Assembly: GCA_023053575.1 (NCBI GenBank)
Contig: JAKZAP010000077.1
Coordinates: 62,001 to 126,000 of the forward strand
Source of the DNA: Branchinecta lynchi
Taxonomy: Eukaryota; Arthropoda; Branchiopoda; Anostraca; Branchinectidae
Direction of reading: 5' to 3'
Length of the DNA stretch: 64,000 nucleotides
The translations under genes were made by a program, and so were the position numbers. How positions within the stretch are numbered: the first letter of the stretch is position 1; each line of letters opens with the position of its first letter. Below are positions 10,549 to 21,497 of the stretch, piece by piece. The notes under the pieces were generated by a model. The model had not been told where the DNA came from. It ran no database searches and saw nothing but the letters and a program-made list of their open reading frames with translations.

Positions 10549-10780
10549 CTTATTCGGAGTTGCTTTGTACAGTTTAGTTTAGCTCAATTTGTATGGTCGG
10601 GCGCTCTGTGACCGCAAAAGTTTAGCTTTTTTTCTTTCTTCGAGGAAGGGGGGGGGGCATAGCGATGCCCCTGGCGCCCCTTCCTTCCCTAAAATGCCTG
10701 GCACATGTTTTGCTCTAAACTAAACCCAGGTATGGTTTGAAACATTTGCTTGGATCTTACGCTACAGTATAGTAGAGGTA

Positions 10781-11905
10781 TGATGATGATGATGATTTTA
10801 TTTATAACCCGTCAAAATAAACACAAGGCACAAAGACGGAGTAAATAATAAGGAAAAAAAGAGAAAAAGAAAGGAAAACACGAAAGAAAGTAACTTACAA
10901 AATACACAGTATAACTTTTACTATACAACTAAAGCAAGAGGGATTTCCAGTCGTGATCAATATTTTGGCTGTATGTTTCTATTTGTTTCTCCACTGCTGT
11001 TAGTGGATCTCTAATTTGATAACGACTGGAAATTTTAGAGTTTCTCGTCCAAGGGGGGAGGCGCAATATATATTTGGCAAAACGATAGAATGTTGACCGG
11101 ACTTGTTTTTGTCTGTTTTGGTTAAAGTCTCCAGAAGGGTGCAGTATACAGGATGTGAGGTAGGGCGACGGAATTGAAGATAGCCGCGAGGATGGGACGT
11201 TGAAAGCGTAGCTTATTCGATACTACAGATCCGTATGCCCTGCAATTCTTTTACGTATATGCTTTATAAGTAGTGCACGGGTTTCTTTGATGGATTTTCC
11301 AATAGGTAACCCCAGGTAAATTAGGGAATCCAGTGGCTTCACATGAACACTTCCCAGCCGTACTGTTACGTCCGGGTCAGATTTCCAGTTGAAAAGTACG
11401 ACTTGGGATTTATCTGCATTGAAATGCATTCCAACGTGCCCATATTCTGTGCTAAGAATATCGAAATTTTCCTCTAAACGAGTAACAGTACGGCTGGGGT
11501 TAAGAATATCATCATCATACCCTATCAGGCTAACATCAATACCCCGAACAATACATGCAGGTTTAATTTTACTCTGCGGTTCAATTAGGTGAGACAAGTC
11601 AAGTCAGGTGAGACAATGGACCCCTGTCTTACTCCCTTTTTGACCGGCCCTGTCAGATTTACATCCGGAGAACCAGGAACTTGGATCGCGACGACCAAAT
11701 TTGTATATAGGTCTCTGTAAACTCGGATTATCGACAGATAATCCGACAGATAATAGAGCTTCATGCAATATATATTCGTGAACAAGGGAATCGAAAGCTC
11801 TGCTTACAACGTGACTAGCAAGCACCAGAGCTTCTTTTAGGGAATCAGCCTCAATGAGAACAGAACATAATGCACTAAGAGTATGCTTACGTGTACGTTT
11901 GTTGA
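10781..11905 (-). mobile_element. LINE relic: reverse transcriptase fragment
   Basis: Read on the - strand, frames between about 11905 and 11223 give SRAFDSLVHEYILHEALL (the palm motif with AFDS), then GVRQGSIVSP, then YDDD in place of the usual YADD/FADD, followed by MHFNADKSQVVLFNW and LIYLGLPIG. Three reading frames are needed, so at least two frameshifts disable it. The 3' end reads AATAAAATCATCATCATC at 10781-10800, a LINE-style simple-repeat tail. No endonuclease part is seen. The clade is not certain. Confidence 0.75.
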
Positions 11906-12375
11906 CATTGGACTAACTACCAGTTAGCCAAATTAGGTAATTAAAGGCAGACATTCAGTCCGAAAACTGCAACATTTCACATCGACATACTACTATATCG
12001 ACTCTATGTACTCGCTCGCAAATCATAATCTGAACTTGATTTTCCCAGATGATTGGCCTTAATCGTTTCTGAACTTTAATATTAAAAATGTTCGAGCAGT
12101 CTGATGAAGACCGGACATCTACAAAACACCCAACTTTCATGCAGGGTTGCCACATCAGGAAGATTTAGAGAGTGACTTGAATTTGTAGTGAAATTTTTAT
12201 TTGCATGAAAATACGTGAAACGGCAGTGAAATTGTCACTTGTGGTCGGAATCACCGCTGCGCAAATGACCGTTTCTCATTAAATAGGCATGCAACAAACG
12301 TGAAAGAATCACTTTTGGTTTGTATCACTGATACGTAGGACACGAGTGATAAAAACAGAACAGAGCGACAATTCA
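11906..12375. other. Unassigned; isolated hAT-type terminus at 12143
   Basis: CAGGGTTGCCACATCAGGAA at 12143-12162 has the form of a hAT end and matches the terminus type of the element at 13972-17734. I did not find its partner end or a duplicated flank. The rest shows no gene. Confidence 0.3.
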
Positions 12376-12800
12376 AATCAAATCAAATTTATTAATTAGC
12401 TATGATTATCCAAACACGAATAGCACTGGCACGTCAAAGATACAAACACTTGGGTCACAATTCAAGTCAAGTCACTGTTAAAAGTTTTGCAAAAGTACGG
12501 GACGGATGAGCGGTCTTACCAAACACTGCAATTTGCAGGAGGGAGCTTTAACTTTTGCTTCCCCGAATTTGATCCTCGAGTGGGGCGTTTATTTTCAGCT
12601 GTTGGCTGGAAATCTGGCAGAATGTTGCGAAAGAGCTCCGACGACAGACAGGACCTCCCAAAAGCCATGAGAAGTTCATGCCGTCTGTTTGAAAAGGTAG
12701 CCAGGCCCAGTGACGCCATACTCGCCTCGTATGAGACGTACTCGTGCCCACGTTTAATTCACACTATCGTGCGACATATCGCATCTGGGATCCCACCAAA
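12376..12800 (-). mobile_element. LINE relic: C-terminal end of reverse transcriptase ORF
   Basis: On the - strand the frame from about 12800 reads HEYVSYEASMASLGLATF, SNRRHELLMAFGR and LFRNILPDF. This is the post-RT segment that follows the ACRIILG motif in CR1/L2-like elements; compare ACKVILGMGYEDYEKSLEIL in the LINE at 40.9 kb. The 3' tail is AATAAATTTGATTTGATTTG, a GATT-type simple repeat, at 12376-12395. It is 5' truncated. The frames on the + strand here are shadows. Confidence 0.65.
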
Positions 12801-13365
12801 ACCTTTTCTCTTGTTTGCCAACCATTTCCTTGCTTTTCTCTTACGTCACAGCCATGCTTCCGAACAGATAGACCAATCACATCACTGATAAGTCTTGGTC
12901 GCCTTGTTTCCGTTGAGTCTGACTTACTCTGACCCACCGACAGTCAACTTAGATATTTGAATTGTTGAGGTACGTGATAAGTAGCCTATTAGTGTAGGTA
13001 GGGACGGTGTGAATCAGGAATAATTAGATACAACGGGCAATATAAATAGAATGCACATAAATAATGTAACAGTTGTTTCGGCAGGAAGAATTAATAGTTT
13101 TAAGCGATAAAAACTAGGCTATTATTATACGGTCAAAAACAATATATGAGACGACGGCCAATTCGCGGCTTAATGCTTAATCGATGTGCAATAGCCAGCT
13201 ACCCTTAACTGGTAACACTTGGCTCTTGAGTCTTGACAAGCATCGGTCAACACTGTTGAGAGACCAGTGAGATATCTAATTGCCGTTGCCACAGCTACTC
13301 CGCTTTCATTAAACTCTGAACAAAACTTTCAGGTTCAAAGCCGCTCAGGCCGGAAAATGAAACTT
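12801..13365. other. No recognised feature
   Basis: Unique-looking sequence between a LINE relic and a hammerhead-like module; no exon, RNA or repeat that I can support. Confidence 0.4.
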
Positions 13366-13475
13366 TGAGCCTGAAGAGGACCCTTGCCAAGAAGGACCGA
13401 AACATAGCTCTAATGAAATGTAGCTGACTTATCCGCTTTGCACCGTCAAACATCTTGCAACCATCGGACCATGGT
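13366..13475 (+). repeat. Hammerhead-like module, degraded copy H2
   Basis: CTGAAGA (13371-13377), GGACCCTTGCCAAGAAGGACC, GAAA (13399-13402), then CATAGCTC and TAGCTGACTTATCCGCTTTG. The core order matches H1, but stem II is weakened (GGACC instead of GGGCC on the 3' side). Confidence 0.45.
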
Positions 13476-13639
13476 ACATTATCGCTGTATCTGAAAAAGT
13501 CTTCTGATTTTCATCATCACCAACAATAGAGCCTAGGATTTTGTCCTAGATGATGTGACTGGATATCAGTTTTTCTTTTGTGATGACTTCGAAAAGCTCA
13601 GTTTCGGAAATTGTCGTTTTTGCAGGGAGACCGCGCAAA

Positions 13640-13963
13640 AACGGACACGAGTACAGGAGACCGTACCGATCACTTTTCGGTCCGTCGGTCCACTGTGCTC
13701 GAGTTAGGATAGAGCTCGAGCTTGGAAGGCATGTTAGGGACTCGACCAAAGTAACTTGGAAACAGTCACTTCCCCGATCCGGACCACCGTGAGGGTAGTG
13801 GAGGGAGGGGGAATCCGGAATATTGAGGCATGCGGAACTTTCGAATGGGTGATGGGATCTATATGACACAAAATATGTGGAACGAACACATGCCTCACAT
13901 GTCCCATTTTACTTCCGAGCCCGGATCCGAGAATTGTGGGGGAGTGCTGGAAATATCGTGACA
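13640..13963 (-). repeat. P-family fragment, part before hAT insertion
   Basis: On the - strand this matches the P subunits (CAAGTTACTTTGGTCGAGTC, GGAATCCGG, CATGCCTTCCAAGC). It continues at 17743-18010 after the hAT element, so the two parts are one interrupted copy. Confidence 0.6.
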
Positions 13964-15509
13964 CTCTTAGACAGGGTTACCACTTGACTGAAATAAAATG
14001 CACTATCCAAGTACCAAAAAGGTACTACCAGAGGAGAAAATGTACTACCTAAAAAAATTTTTTTAGCGTGTTGCGCTTCGCGCAACACGCGCTTTGTCTT
14101 CCCCTGACGCTACTGTAAATGCCTTTCGCACGACCCTATACATATGGCCCGAATCGAACCTTCGTCAAAACTATGGTTTTTCCTACTTGAACAGATTCCG
14201 GTTAGTCCCCGAAGCCGCGCCGAAAGTCGGCGGCGCGCCGCCGAAAATAACTCAGCGGGCCGCCGCCGAAAACATCTCGGCGCGCCGCCGTTGGGGTCGG
14301 CGGCGGCGGCCCGCCGGTAAAATTATGCCGCCGAATTATCTAGGTGAAATGTTTCAAGTTCTTTTTCTTTTGTGTTTTATCTTCCAAACGCTGTTCTGGT
14401 TTTTGCCATGAGCAAGTAAGCAGTGAGTCGTCGGTTATGGCGGCAGTGCAGGACTATTAGTTATTACCAAAAATTGTATGTTAGCTCCACACCGTGTAAG
14501 CAAAGTGACCAATAGCGACCGTGCTGTCTGTCCAAAGTTTGCTAGTTCAGACACTTCCGGACAAGCTAGGGCCAGTGCCGTCTTTTACTTTTGGTGGACC
14601 GTAGATCATCCATGGGTTTGTGGCCCCTTTTCGAGAGTCAAAAACGTAAAAACATCAGCAAATTAACACACACTATTCTTGGTCGAGCCACACTATGGTC
14701 ACATCTGTCAAAATTTTGGTAACGTAAATGACGAGGGTGCGTAACCTGGATCGTAAGGAACAATGCGATACGGCCAGCAACCATAGCCTGATTTCTCAGC
14801 AATTTACACTTGCCGCTTGGCCTCTCTTGTCCCCTAGTCCCCAGCCCCGCCCTAACTGGCCTAAGGGTAAAGACGGCACTAGCTAGGGTGGTGAAACTTG
14901 CCATTCTTTGCGGACAGTTGCGCCATTACACGGAAAGTCGGAAAACGTTTTAATTACCTCGAAATCCTCTCGATTGCTGTACATTCGAAATTCCCTAGAA
15001 ATCTCAAGAGTCCCCCTTCACAAATTTGTATGTGTAGTAAAGCAGCAGGTAGCCTATATAGGTTAAAGGATTGTATGGCACTTGCTTTGAATTGTCCTCT
15101 TTTGCCGCTTCCTTCGTCTATCCCCTCGTCTGACTAGTTTCTACACTTCCATACCATACAAGCTAGGACCATAAAATTATGTATGCATATAAAGGACCCG
15201 ACCGATAATCAAAGAGTCCTTCTTTTCCGAATCCGACCATCCATGGAGGGGGGGGGGATGAACAATCCTTCATGTTGACCCTCACATATCGCAAACGGTA
15301 CAAGGCTATGGGTCCCAGATATGTAATTATGGGGCCATGACGCAACCCGGCTTTGGTGGGGGAATTTGAGGGGTTCCTGGATGTCTTCTCATTTGTGACA
15401 TGTCAAATTCTCGACTCGTGACCTGACCTGGAGGAACGTGCCAGCTTGCGAGAGCAAATGTGCAGTGGACGAAATTAGTTTTGGACCACTTTAATTTTGG
15501 TTTTGTTTT

Positions 15510-15725
15510 TTCTGACTGTTCTTAATTAATTTTATATTGCACCAACACCAGCAAAAATTGATTCCCCTCCGAATATGAAAGGGAGTCCTTTTTAATGATG
15601 GTGATGATAATCGGAGCATTCCCCGTCCGTGGGGACTCGCGAGAAGAAGGGGAGTGAGTCCCAGGGACAAACAAAACGCGGGGACTCCTCAAGTGGAGTC
15701 CTCGGGGAACGGCGAGAATACGCCT
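15510..15725 (+). repeat. Dispersed module shared with 51.07-51.2 and 52.49-52.57 kb
   Basis: The segment with CGGAGCATTCCCCGTCC, GGACTCGCGAGAA and GGGACTCCTCAAGTGGAGTC matches the reverse complement of about 51068-51198. The preceding TTTTATATTGCACCAACACC part matches the reverse complement of about 52490-52570. In the 51-52 kb locus the two halves are separated by a G-family copy and other repeats. Confidence 0.6.
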
Positions 15726-15779
15726 TATATAGATGGAATTTATACAAGTCACTTTCTCCTTTTGGTCCCTATGCGCAGT

Positions 15780-16652
15780 CTACCAAATATTTCCGGAACC
15801 CCTCTCCACCGTGTCCACGTGCGATTCGGACACATAAATATCAAATCTAGGGCATTTGCTCCTATCAACCACCGAGTTTTACTCGTGTGGAAGCACTTCC
15901 GGATCTTGGACATATGACCAAATTTCATCCCATTCCCTCCATCCGTTTGGTTCCTACGCAGGATACGAAGCCTCGCCCTCCACCCCACCAACGTGATCGG
16001 TCGCAAATTTCGCATCTACGGCACTTACTACCGAACAAGTTTCCCTTGAATCGCAGAACATCCGTAAAATTTCGGTGACACCCAACTCCCCCCACCGAGG
16101 CCGGATCCAGTCTGGACTCAAAACAAAATCTCTAGTACCCATGACCTTTGTACGATGCAATTGGTATCTGCGCATGTGCAATGATTTCCGGGCCTCCCCC
16201 TCCACCCGGAAAGTTTCAGAAAAGTTAAATGTCTCATCTAGGGACTTTCTTTAAGCGAGACACCAAGCACCCTTGAATCGGAGTACTTCCAACTCCCCGT
16301 GTCCCGAGGTTGGATCCGGTTTGGTCTTCAAAATCACGTATCTGGCGACCCATGATCTTTGTATTGTCCAAGTTTCCTCTCAATCACTATATTCCTTTGG
16401 TCCCTTGTATGATCCAAAAGTCCAACCCCAACCTCCCGTGGTAATCGTATCTTTTTGATCCCACAATAAATAAAGTTTACTTCGACTTTTTGTGTTCCCC
16501 CTCCCTCCACCCCCACACGAATGATCGGATTAATCCGCGAAAACATGATTTCGCTGGGCATTCAGCCGAGTCCTTCAGAAGCTTGTCAACTTTCATCGTC
16601 TTAGCTGACGTGGAAGTACCCGAACTAGCTAAAGTGAGACAGAGGGACCACC
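15780..16652 (+). repeat. Diverged P-family copy inside nested hAT
   Basis: It carries P subunit phrases (AAATTTCATCCCATTCCCTC, CAACTCCCCCCACC, TTCCCCCTCCCTCCACCCCC) and ends in ATATGGCACTTGAA at about 16652. The hairpin right arm is lost. Divergence is much greater than between the array units at 757-6874. Confidence 0.6.
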
Positions 16653-17034
16653 AATATGGCACTTGAACCGACGGCTGATAAAATAACACAATAATAAAAT
16701 AACTGCTGGAAAATTGCAAAAAATACCTTGAAAATGCTAAAAATAGAGCAAACGCCGATAAATTTCGGCGCGCCGCCGATAACTTTCCGGCGGCGCGCCG
16801 CCAAAAAAATTTTCGGCGCGGCTTCGGGGACTAATTCCGGTTAGGTAAAATCTATAGAAATATTATATCATTTCTTAAAACAGAAAACGAAATCATCCTC
16901 TTTTCTCCTCTTCTTGTCTGTTCTTGCAGATTGGCCTATTGCAATTAGGAGACAAGGGCAGGGGCGTCACGACTGGGGGGACGCCCCCCCCCCTCCCAGT
17001 GTTGTCGGCCAGTCGATATAAAGTAACCGAGTCT

Positions 17035-17290
17035 GCGCGAAGCGCCGCGATTTTTCGTCAAAAACAGTTGATTTTTTTCATGAAAACAGTCGGTTATTCT
17101 GAAGATCAGTCTATTTTTCGTCAAAACAGTCTGTTTTTCCAAAAATCGGTTGAATTTTTTCAAAACCATATTTTTCTTCTTCTTGAAAACAGTCGGTAAA
17201 AGTAGACAAGTCGGTAAACGCCTTGTCCCCCCCCCAAAAAAAAAAAAAAAAACAACAACAACAATTTGGCTAGTAACACCTCTGGGCAAG
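17035..17290 (+). repeat. Dispersed repeat rich in AAAACAGTCGGT units
   Basis: Phrases such as TTTTTCGTCAAAAACAGT and GAAAACAGTCGGTAAA recur several times, followed by TTTGGCTAGTAACACC. Related stretches occur at 30790-30905, 32510-32650 and 45440-45510, ending in the same way (TTTTGGCYAGYARC). Possibly a SINE-like family; no pol III boxes are evident. Confidence 0.45.
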
Positions 17291-17742
17291 GGACCAAAAA
17301 TGTATTTAATAATGTGCACACATCTGATGTAGTATTTCATGACAGTTCTAAGACCCGAAGATGCGGTTTGGAGAAAAGCGCTAACAGTTTCAAGAACTTA
17401 TGACACCAGAACCCATGCCGATAAGGATCAAAATATAGCTACAATAAAATTCAGCTGACGTATCCATTTTGCACTGTCAAATATTGACTTAACTAGCTCA
17501 CAAAGTTTAGATTAAACTAATCAGATCCAATGACCAAATGTTTCAGATAAAATGAGTGAAATGCAACTAGCCCCACATCATCTTAGACAGAAATTTTTAA
17601 AAAAATATATATTAAGTAGTAGCTTTCTTAAAATGTACTACGAAAGTACTACTTTTTTCAAATGTACTACCAACTCACTACTTTGAAAAAAATGTACTAA
17701 AAAGAGTACAATTGTACTACCGGTGGCAACTCTGCTCTTAGA

Positions 17743-18010
17743 GTGAGGGATCGGGAAGAAACTTGGTGGGAAGAACAAATACATATCCTTGATACATCGT
17801 TGACATAACCAGATCGGATCCGGGCACTGTGGGGGTGGTGGAGGCTGGGTCCCGTATTTCCGGTTACCACGGATTAAGGTACTTCCAGATGTGCCAGGAC
17901 GATGAAACTTGGCAGACTTATAAGGGACCCGACCAGACTGACTTGAGGAAAGTCATTTTCGCGATCCGACTATCGGAGGAGGAAACTGGAATCCGGACTA
18001 CCAGAGCCTC
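17743..18010 (-). repeat. P-family fragment, part after hAT insertion
   Basis: It continues the copy at 13640-13963. The - strand shows ATCCGTGGTAACCGGAA, the CCACCAAGTTTCTTCCCGAT subunit phrase and CATCGTCCTGGCACATCTGG, as in the P array. Confidence 0.6.
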
Positions 18011-18285
18011 GTTTTTTTTGCAATAGCGCTGCCGCATCGCTGCTGCAGCACTTGTGTGCTTTTTCACAACAACGTTTTTGGATTCACTTTCTTCTTGGTC
18101 GAAGCGGCAGCCACAGCACCTCGCAGGGGAGCACGGACTTGGTCGGTGAGCTCAAGTCCGTGATTCTTGAGAAGCGCTGCTGTCTTCCTCGGAAGCACTG
18201 CAGCGCGAAAACGGATGTAGGAAGAATCAGTCCGGAAGCGACCGAGAAGTGGACCTGCAGGGTGCAACAAAAACGAGGCTTCGGT
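18003..18285. repeat. Foldback element with a possible coding relic inside
   Basis: GAGCCTCGTTTTTTTTGCAA (18004 on) is inverted at about 18264-18284 as GCAACAAAAACGAGGCTTC. Inside, the - strand has three overlapping open frames of 60-68 residues. Across two frames it reads SGLILPTSVFAL then AVLPRKTAALLKN, faintly like a histone H2A C-terminal tail. That similarity is weak and needs a frameshift, so I treat it only as a lead. Confidence 0.35.
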
Positions 18286-18481
18286 ATCAATTCACCCCTT
18301 GGCTAGTAAGAAATGCCAGTCGAACCCGCAAACCCCGCAATGCGGAAGGGAATAGGGTGACAATGGGCAATGTTCTTACGCTTACAAGTTACAACACGAA
18401 AGTGGCGAGCAGGGAACGCAAAGTTTTATGGGGAAAACTACAGAGGTGTTGAATGGAAATGGAAGACTGGAAAGAAGACTT

Positions 18482-19456
18482 TTTTCGGATCCCAAAACGT
18501 AAGTGGAGGGATACCTCTGACATCACAAAATGTGTCCGCTTGTCCGTCCGTCTGTGCGCACTATAACTCTCGAAGGGAATGAGATATTTTGATGAAACTT
18601 GGTGTGAGGGTTCTTTGGGTCAAGAGTAAGGTCAAGTTCGTAGATGGGCTCTGTAGCCATACATTTAGGTTTGGGGAGGGGGTTTGAATTAAGGGCAAAT
18701 AAAATATTTTTAAACAGATAATGTGATAGTCGAGTATGGGGTAAGAAGACCGGAATCCGGCCAAAACCGGAAAGTCTGTTAAAAGTAAAAGTTTTATTTG
18801 TAGTTGATTAGAGGTTCGATTTCGTGGTAGGAAAACATGCTGAACTAGACTGTGAAAACTATTTTCTTGCCGGAATCGTAGTTCGCCCGGAATCCGGCCA
18901 GAACCGGAAAGTTTGTTAAAAGTAAAAGTTTTATTTGGTGTTGATTAGATGTTCAGTTAAGGGGTAAGAAAACATGCTGAACACTTCTGTGAAAACAATT
19001 TTCTGCCCGGACAGGTAGTTAACCCGGAATCCGTGAAACCGTAAAATTATTAAAAGTTATACGTTTTATTTGTAGTTGATTAGATATCTGATTTAGGGAT
19101 AAGAAGAGACGCTGAATCCGTGTATGACAATAATTTTTTACCCGGATATAAAGTTCGACCGGAATCCGGCTGGAGCCGGAAATTTTTTTATAATTTAAAT
19201 TTTTATTTGAAGTTGATTAGATGTTCAATATTGGGAAAAGAAGATACGCTGAGTTCGTTTTTGAGCATTATTTTTTCGTTGTACAGGTAGTTCAAAACAG
19301 GTATGACTTATAGGGGTAGACCCACATGCTGTTTCTGAATTTTAATAGTAAAAATGTTCAAGGAGACTGGCTAATACTGGATCTGGCGAAGACAAGACCC
19401 AATTGTCTGGGTCAAATATTGAATTTTTGGGATCCCATCGAAACCTTTGGTCTTGT
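18482..19456 (+). repeat. G-family element, copy R1
   Basis: The 5' module starts at TCGGATCCCAAAACGTAAGT and includes GTCCGTCCGTCTGT and ACTCTCGAAGGGAATGAG. Four or so satellite units follow, each with CCGGAATCCGG and GTTGATTAGATGTTC (18.74-19.26 kb). The 3' module has GGATCTGGCGAAGACAAGAC and ends with GGGATCCCATCGAAACC. All three parts are in the order seen in other complete copies. No coding capacity. Confidence 0.75.
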
Positions 19457-19840
19457 TCTCAGATCCTATCGTCTATTCTTATAATACTTTGGCGAGCTAA
19501 TATTTGTCCACGGGAAAGGAAATAATGCGGAGAGAAGCAAGGGAATATTGTAGGCTACACCACGGAATTGCATGGTGACGGAGAGGAAAACCTCGATGAA
19601 AACTTTAAATTCAACTGGCGGGCTGTAGTTCCGCACTGCAAAATGTACTTTCCGAAATAACAAGACCGAATGTTTCGATGGGATACCAGTGTGGAATGTT
19701 TGTTGATCTGTTTAATAGCCTATAGACAATCGTGTCTAACAGATGTTAGGTCTTGGCCGAACCGCGTTAAAGGGCACCTCGCACTTTTTTGGAGTGGGGA
19801 GTTATTTATCGACTGGATGGTAATTTTTACCGGTGCTTTT
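19457..19840. other. Spacer with a short inverted G-family 3' end
   Basis: ACAAGACCGAATGTTTCGATGGGAT near 19660-19685 is an inverted G-family 3' end. The rest shows no gene or RNA. Confidence 0.35.
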
Positions 19841-20224
19841 CCAAGACCAAAGGTTTAGATGAGATCCCCAAAATTTAATGTTTGATCCAGAAAATTCGGA
19901 CTTGTAGATAGTCGGTCTTCGCCAGACTCCTTGAACATTTTTACTATCAAGATTTAGAAACAGAAGAAGGTGAATGGCTATATCATCTGAGAAAACCAAG
20001 TTCAGATATGGATTCAGCATGTGCGTATTAACCCCTAGGCTATACGTATACGTCATATCTGCTTTGACGAAACTGATCAAATCTTCCTGCCTATCTTCTA
20101 CCAGATCTCCGATTTCAGCCGGATTCCAGGTAAACTACTTGCCTGTAAAAAAAATTAAGCTTAACTACGAATTCAGCGTATCACCTTACCCCTATATCGA
20201 ACATCTAATCAACTTCATATAAAA

Positions 20225-20410
20225 CTTTAACATATACTCAAACAATGTTTACAACGGATATACGTGAGCTAGGATTCTTCATCAGCGATGTTTCGGCCCT
20301 TTTGGCAAGGGTCCTCGTCAGGCTGTCAATCTTCTGGGTCAACGTCGGGGAAGGAAACAAACCTGTACTAAATAACTGATGCTTCAGCCGACTATAAGTA
20401 TCTTACCACT
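20225..20410 (-). repeat. Hammerhead-like module, copy H3
   Basis: On the - strand: CTGACGA (20315-20321), GGACCCTTGCCAAAAGGGCC, GAAA (20291-20294), CATCGCTGATGAAGAATCC. The GGACCC/GGGCC stem is intact although the loop is one base shorter than in H1. It is flanked by the same AACAAACCTGTA / GGTTTGTTTCC block as H1. Confidence 0.5.
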
Positions 20411-20940
20411 GTAAGAAAAAAACTAGTCCTGAGATTTAATTTTTGACACTGCCGCTGTTTTTGCTGCACGATCGCCCAACGATACCGACCGAAACTTCCT
20501 GCTTTGCTTCTACCAAATTTCCGGTTTCGGCCGAATTCCGAGCGAACTACTTGTCCAGCAATACAAGAACAATTCAGAAATGAATTCAGCATATCTGCTT
20601 ATCCTTATAAAGAACATCTAATAACTTCGAATAAAACTTTAACTTGTAAAATTTCCGGTTCCAGCCAGATTCCGGACGATTTATATGTCCGGGTAAAAAA
20701 TGATTGTCATATACAGACTCAGGGTCTTTTCTTAGCCCTAAATCTGTCATCTAATCAACTTCAAATAAAGCTTTCCTTTTAACCGTTCCGTTTTCCGGTT
20801 TGGACGGGTTCCGGACGAACTACTCATCCGGCAAAAAATGTCTTCTTACCTCATAATCGACTATCGCATTAGCTGTTTAAAAATATTTTGTTTGCCCCTT
20901 AACTTGAAGCCCCTCCCCCACCCCTAACTGTAGGTCAGAG

Positions 20941-21358
20941 AAACTGTTTGAGTTCCGTCGAGATCTTAAAACCCTTTGTCTCCACCAATATGAGTTTTGA
21001 ATGGTTGTTATCTTGATTCGAGCCGTTCTCAGGTTGGCCCAGATTCTGTTATGTCTATTTAATCATTTATATTTTATTTATTTGTTTGGTTTTGTTTGTT
21101 TTTTGAGACGGGATTTTGGAGTGTATAGTTTTCTTTTTGTGGGTGTTTGACCAGGAACCGAGTAATTGTATAAGTTTGTTTATATTTTCTTTTCTCTTCC
21201 TCTCTTTTTTCTTATTTATATTTCTATTACAGTGTTATATAGGGTAACCTGCCAAAGGGGGTTTGTTAAACCTCTTAACAAGTGTAAACTTCTGGAGGGT
21301 TTTGTAGTTCTTAGTATTTTTTTTTCAATAAACCCCCCATTTATAATCTAAAATCTAA
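20941..21358 (+). mobile_element. 418-bp insertion with 6-bp target duplication
   Basis: TCAGAG occurs at 20935-20940 and 21359-21364. Removing the insert restores the expected G-family text (GTAGG-TCAGAG-CCCATCTACGAAC). The insert has no terminal inverted repeats, carries AATAAA near 21327 and ends in TAATCTAAAATCTAA, so a short retroposon (SINE or truncated LINE) is more likely than a DNA transposon. It includes a long T-rich stretch. Confidence 0.6.
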
Positions 21359-21497
21359 TCAGAGCCCATCTACGAACTTGACCTTACCCTTGACCCAAAG
21401 AGTCCACCAAGTTTCATCGAGACTTATCGTGCTGACAGACGGATAACTTTTGCGATTTCATAGGTATCCCTCCACTTATGGTTTGGGATCCCAAAAA

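Larger units (their letters stand above)
14203..16833. mobile_element. Nested hAT-like element with GC-rich subterminal repeats
   Basis: Ends TAGTCCCCGAAGCCGCGCCG and CGGCGCGGCTTCGGGGACTA form a perfect inverted repeat of over 20 bp. Both flanks are ATTCCGGT (14195-14202 and 16834-16841), a perfect 8-bp duplication, which with the TAG start suits hAT. Just inside each end are several GGCGCGCCGCC-type repeats (14224-14334, 16754-16802), extremely GC-rich for this window. The middle holds other repeats (15510-15725, and a P fragment 15780-16652) and no transposase. Confidence 0.8.
13972..17734. mobile_element. hAT-superfamily element (3763 bp), non-autonomous
   Basis: The left end is CAGGGTTACCACTTGACTGA and the right end, inverted, is CAGAGTTGCCACCGGTAGTA. 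The flanks carry a perfect 8-bp duplication, CTCTTAGA, at 13964-13971 and 17735-17742. Subterminal regions hold repeated GTACTAC/ATGTACTAC motifs at both ends (13990-14060 and about 17625-17720), likely transposase binding sites by analogy with other hAT elements. No transposase frame with recognisable motifs is present. Much of the interior is a second insertion (14203-16833). It has split an older P-family copy. Confidence 0.85.
19841..21497 (-). repeat. G-family element, copy R2, interrupted
   Basis: Reverse orientation: the 3' module (19841-20000), satellite units, a hammerhead-like module (20225-20410), a junction module, more satellites (20480-20850), then the 5' module ending at GGGATCCCAAAAACAG near 21497. 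A 418-bp insertion (20941-21358) splits the 5' module. Confidence 0.7.

Noticed and set aside
12487..12888. 133-residue + strand ORF
   Set aside because: It is the shadow of a LINE reverse transcriptase tail on the - strand.
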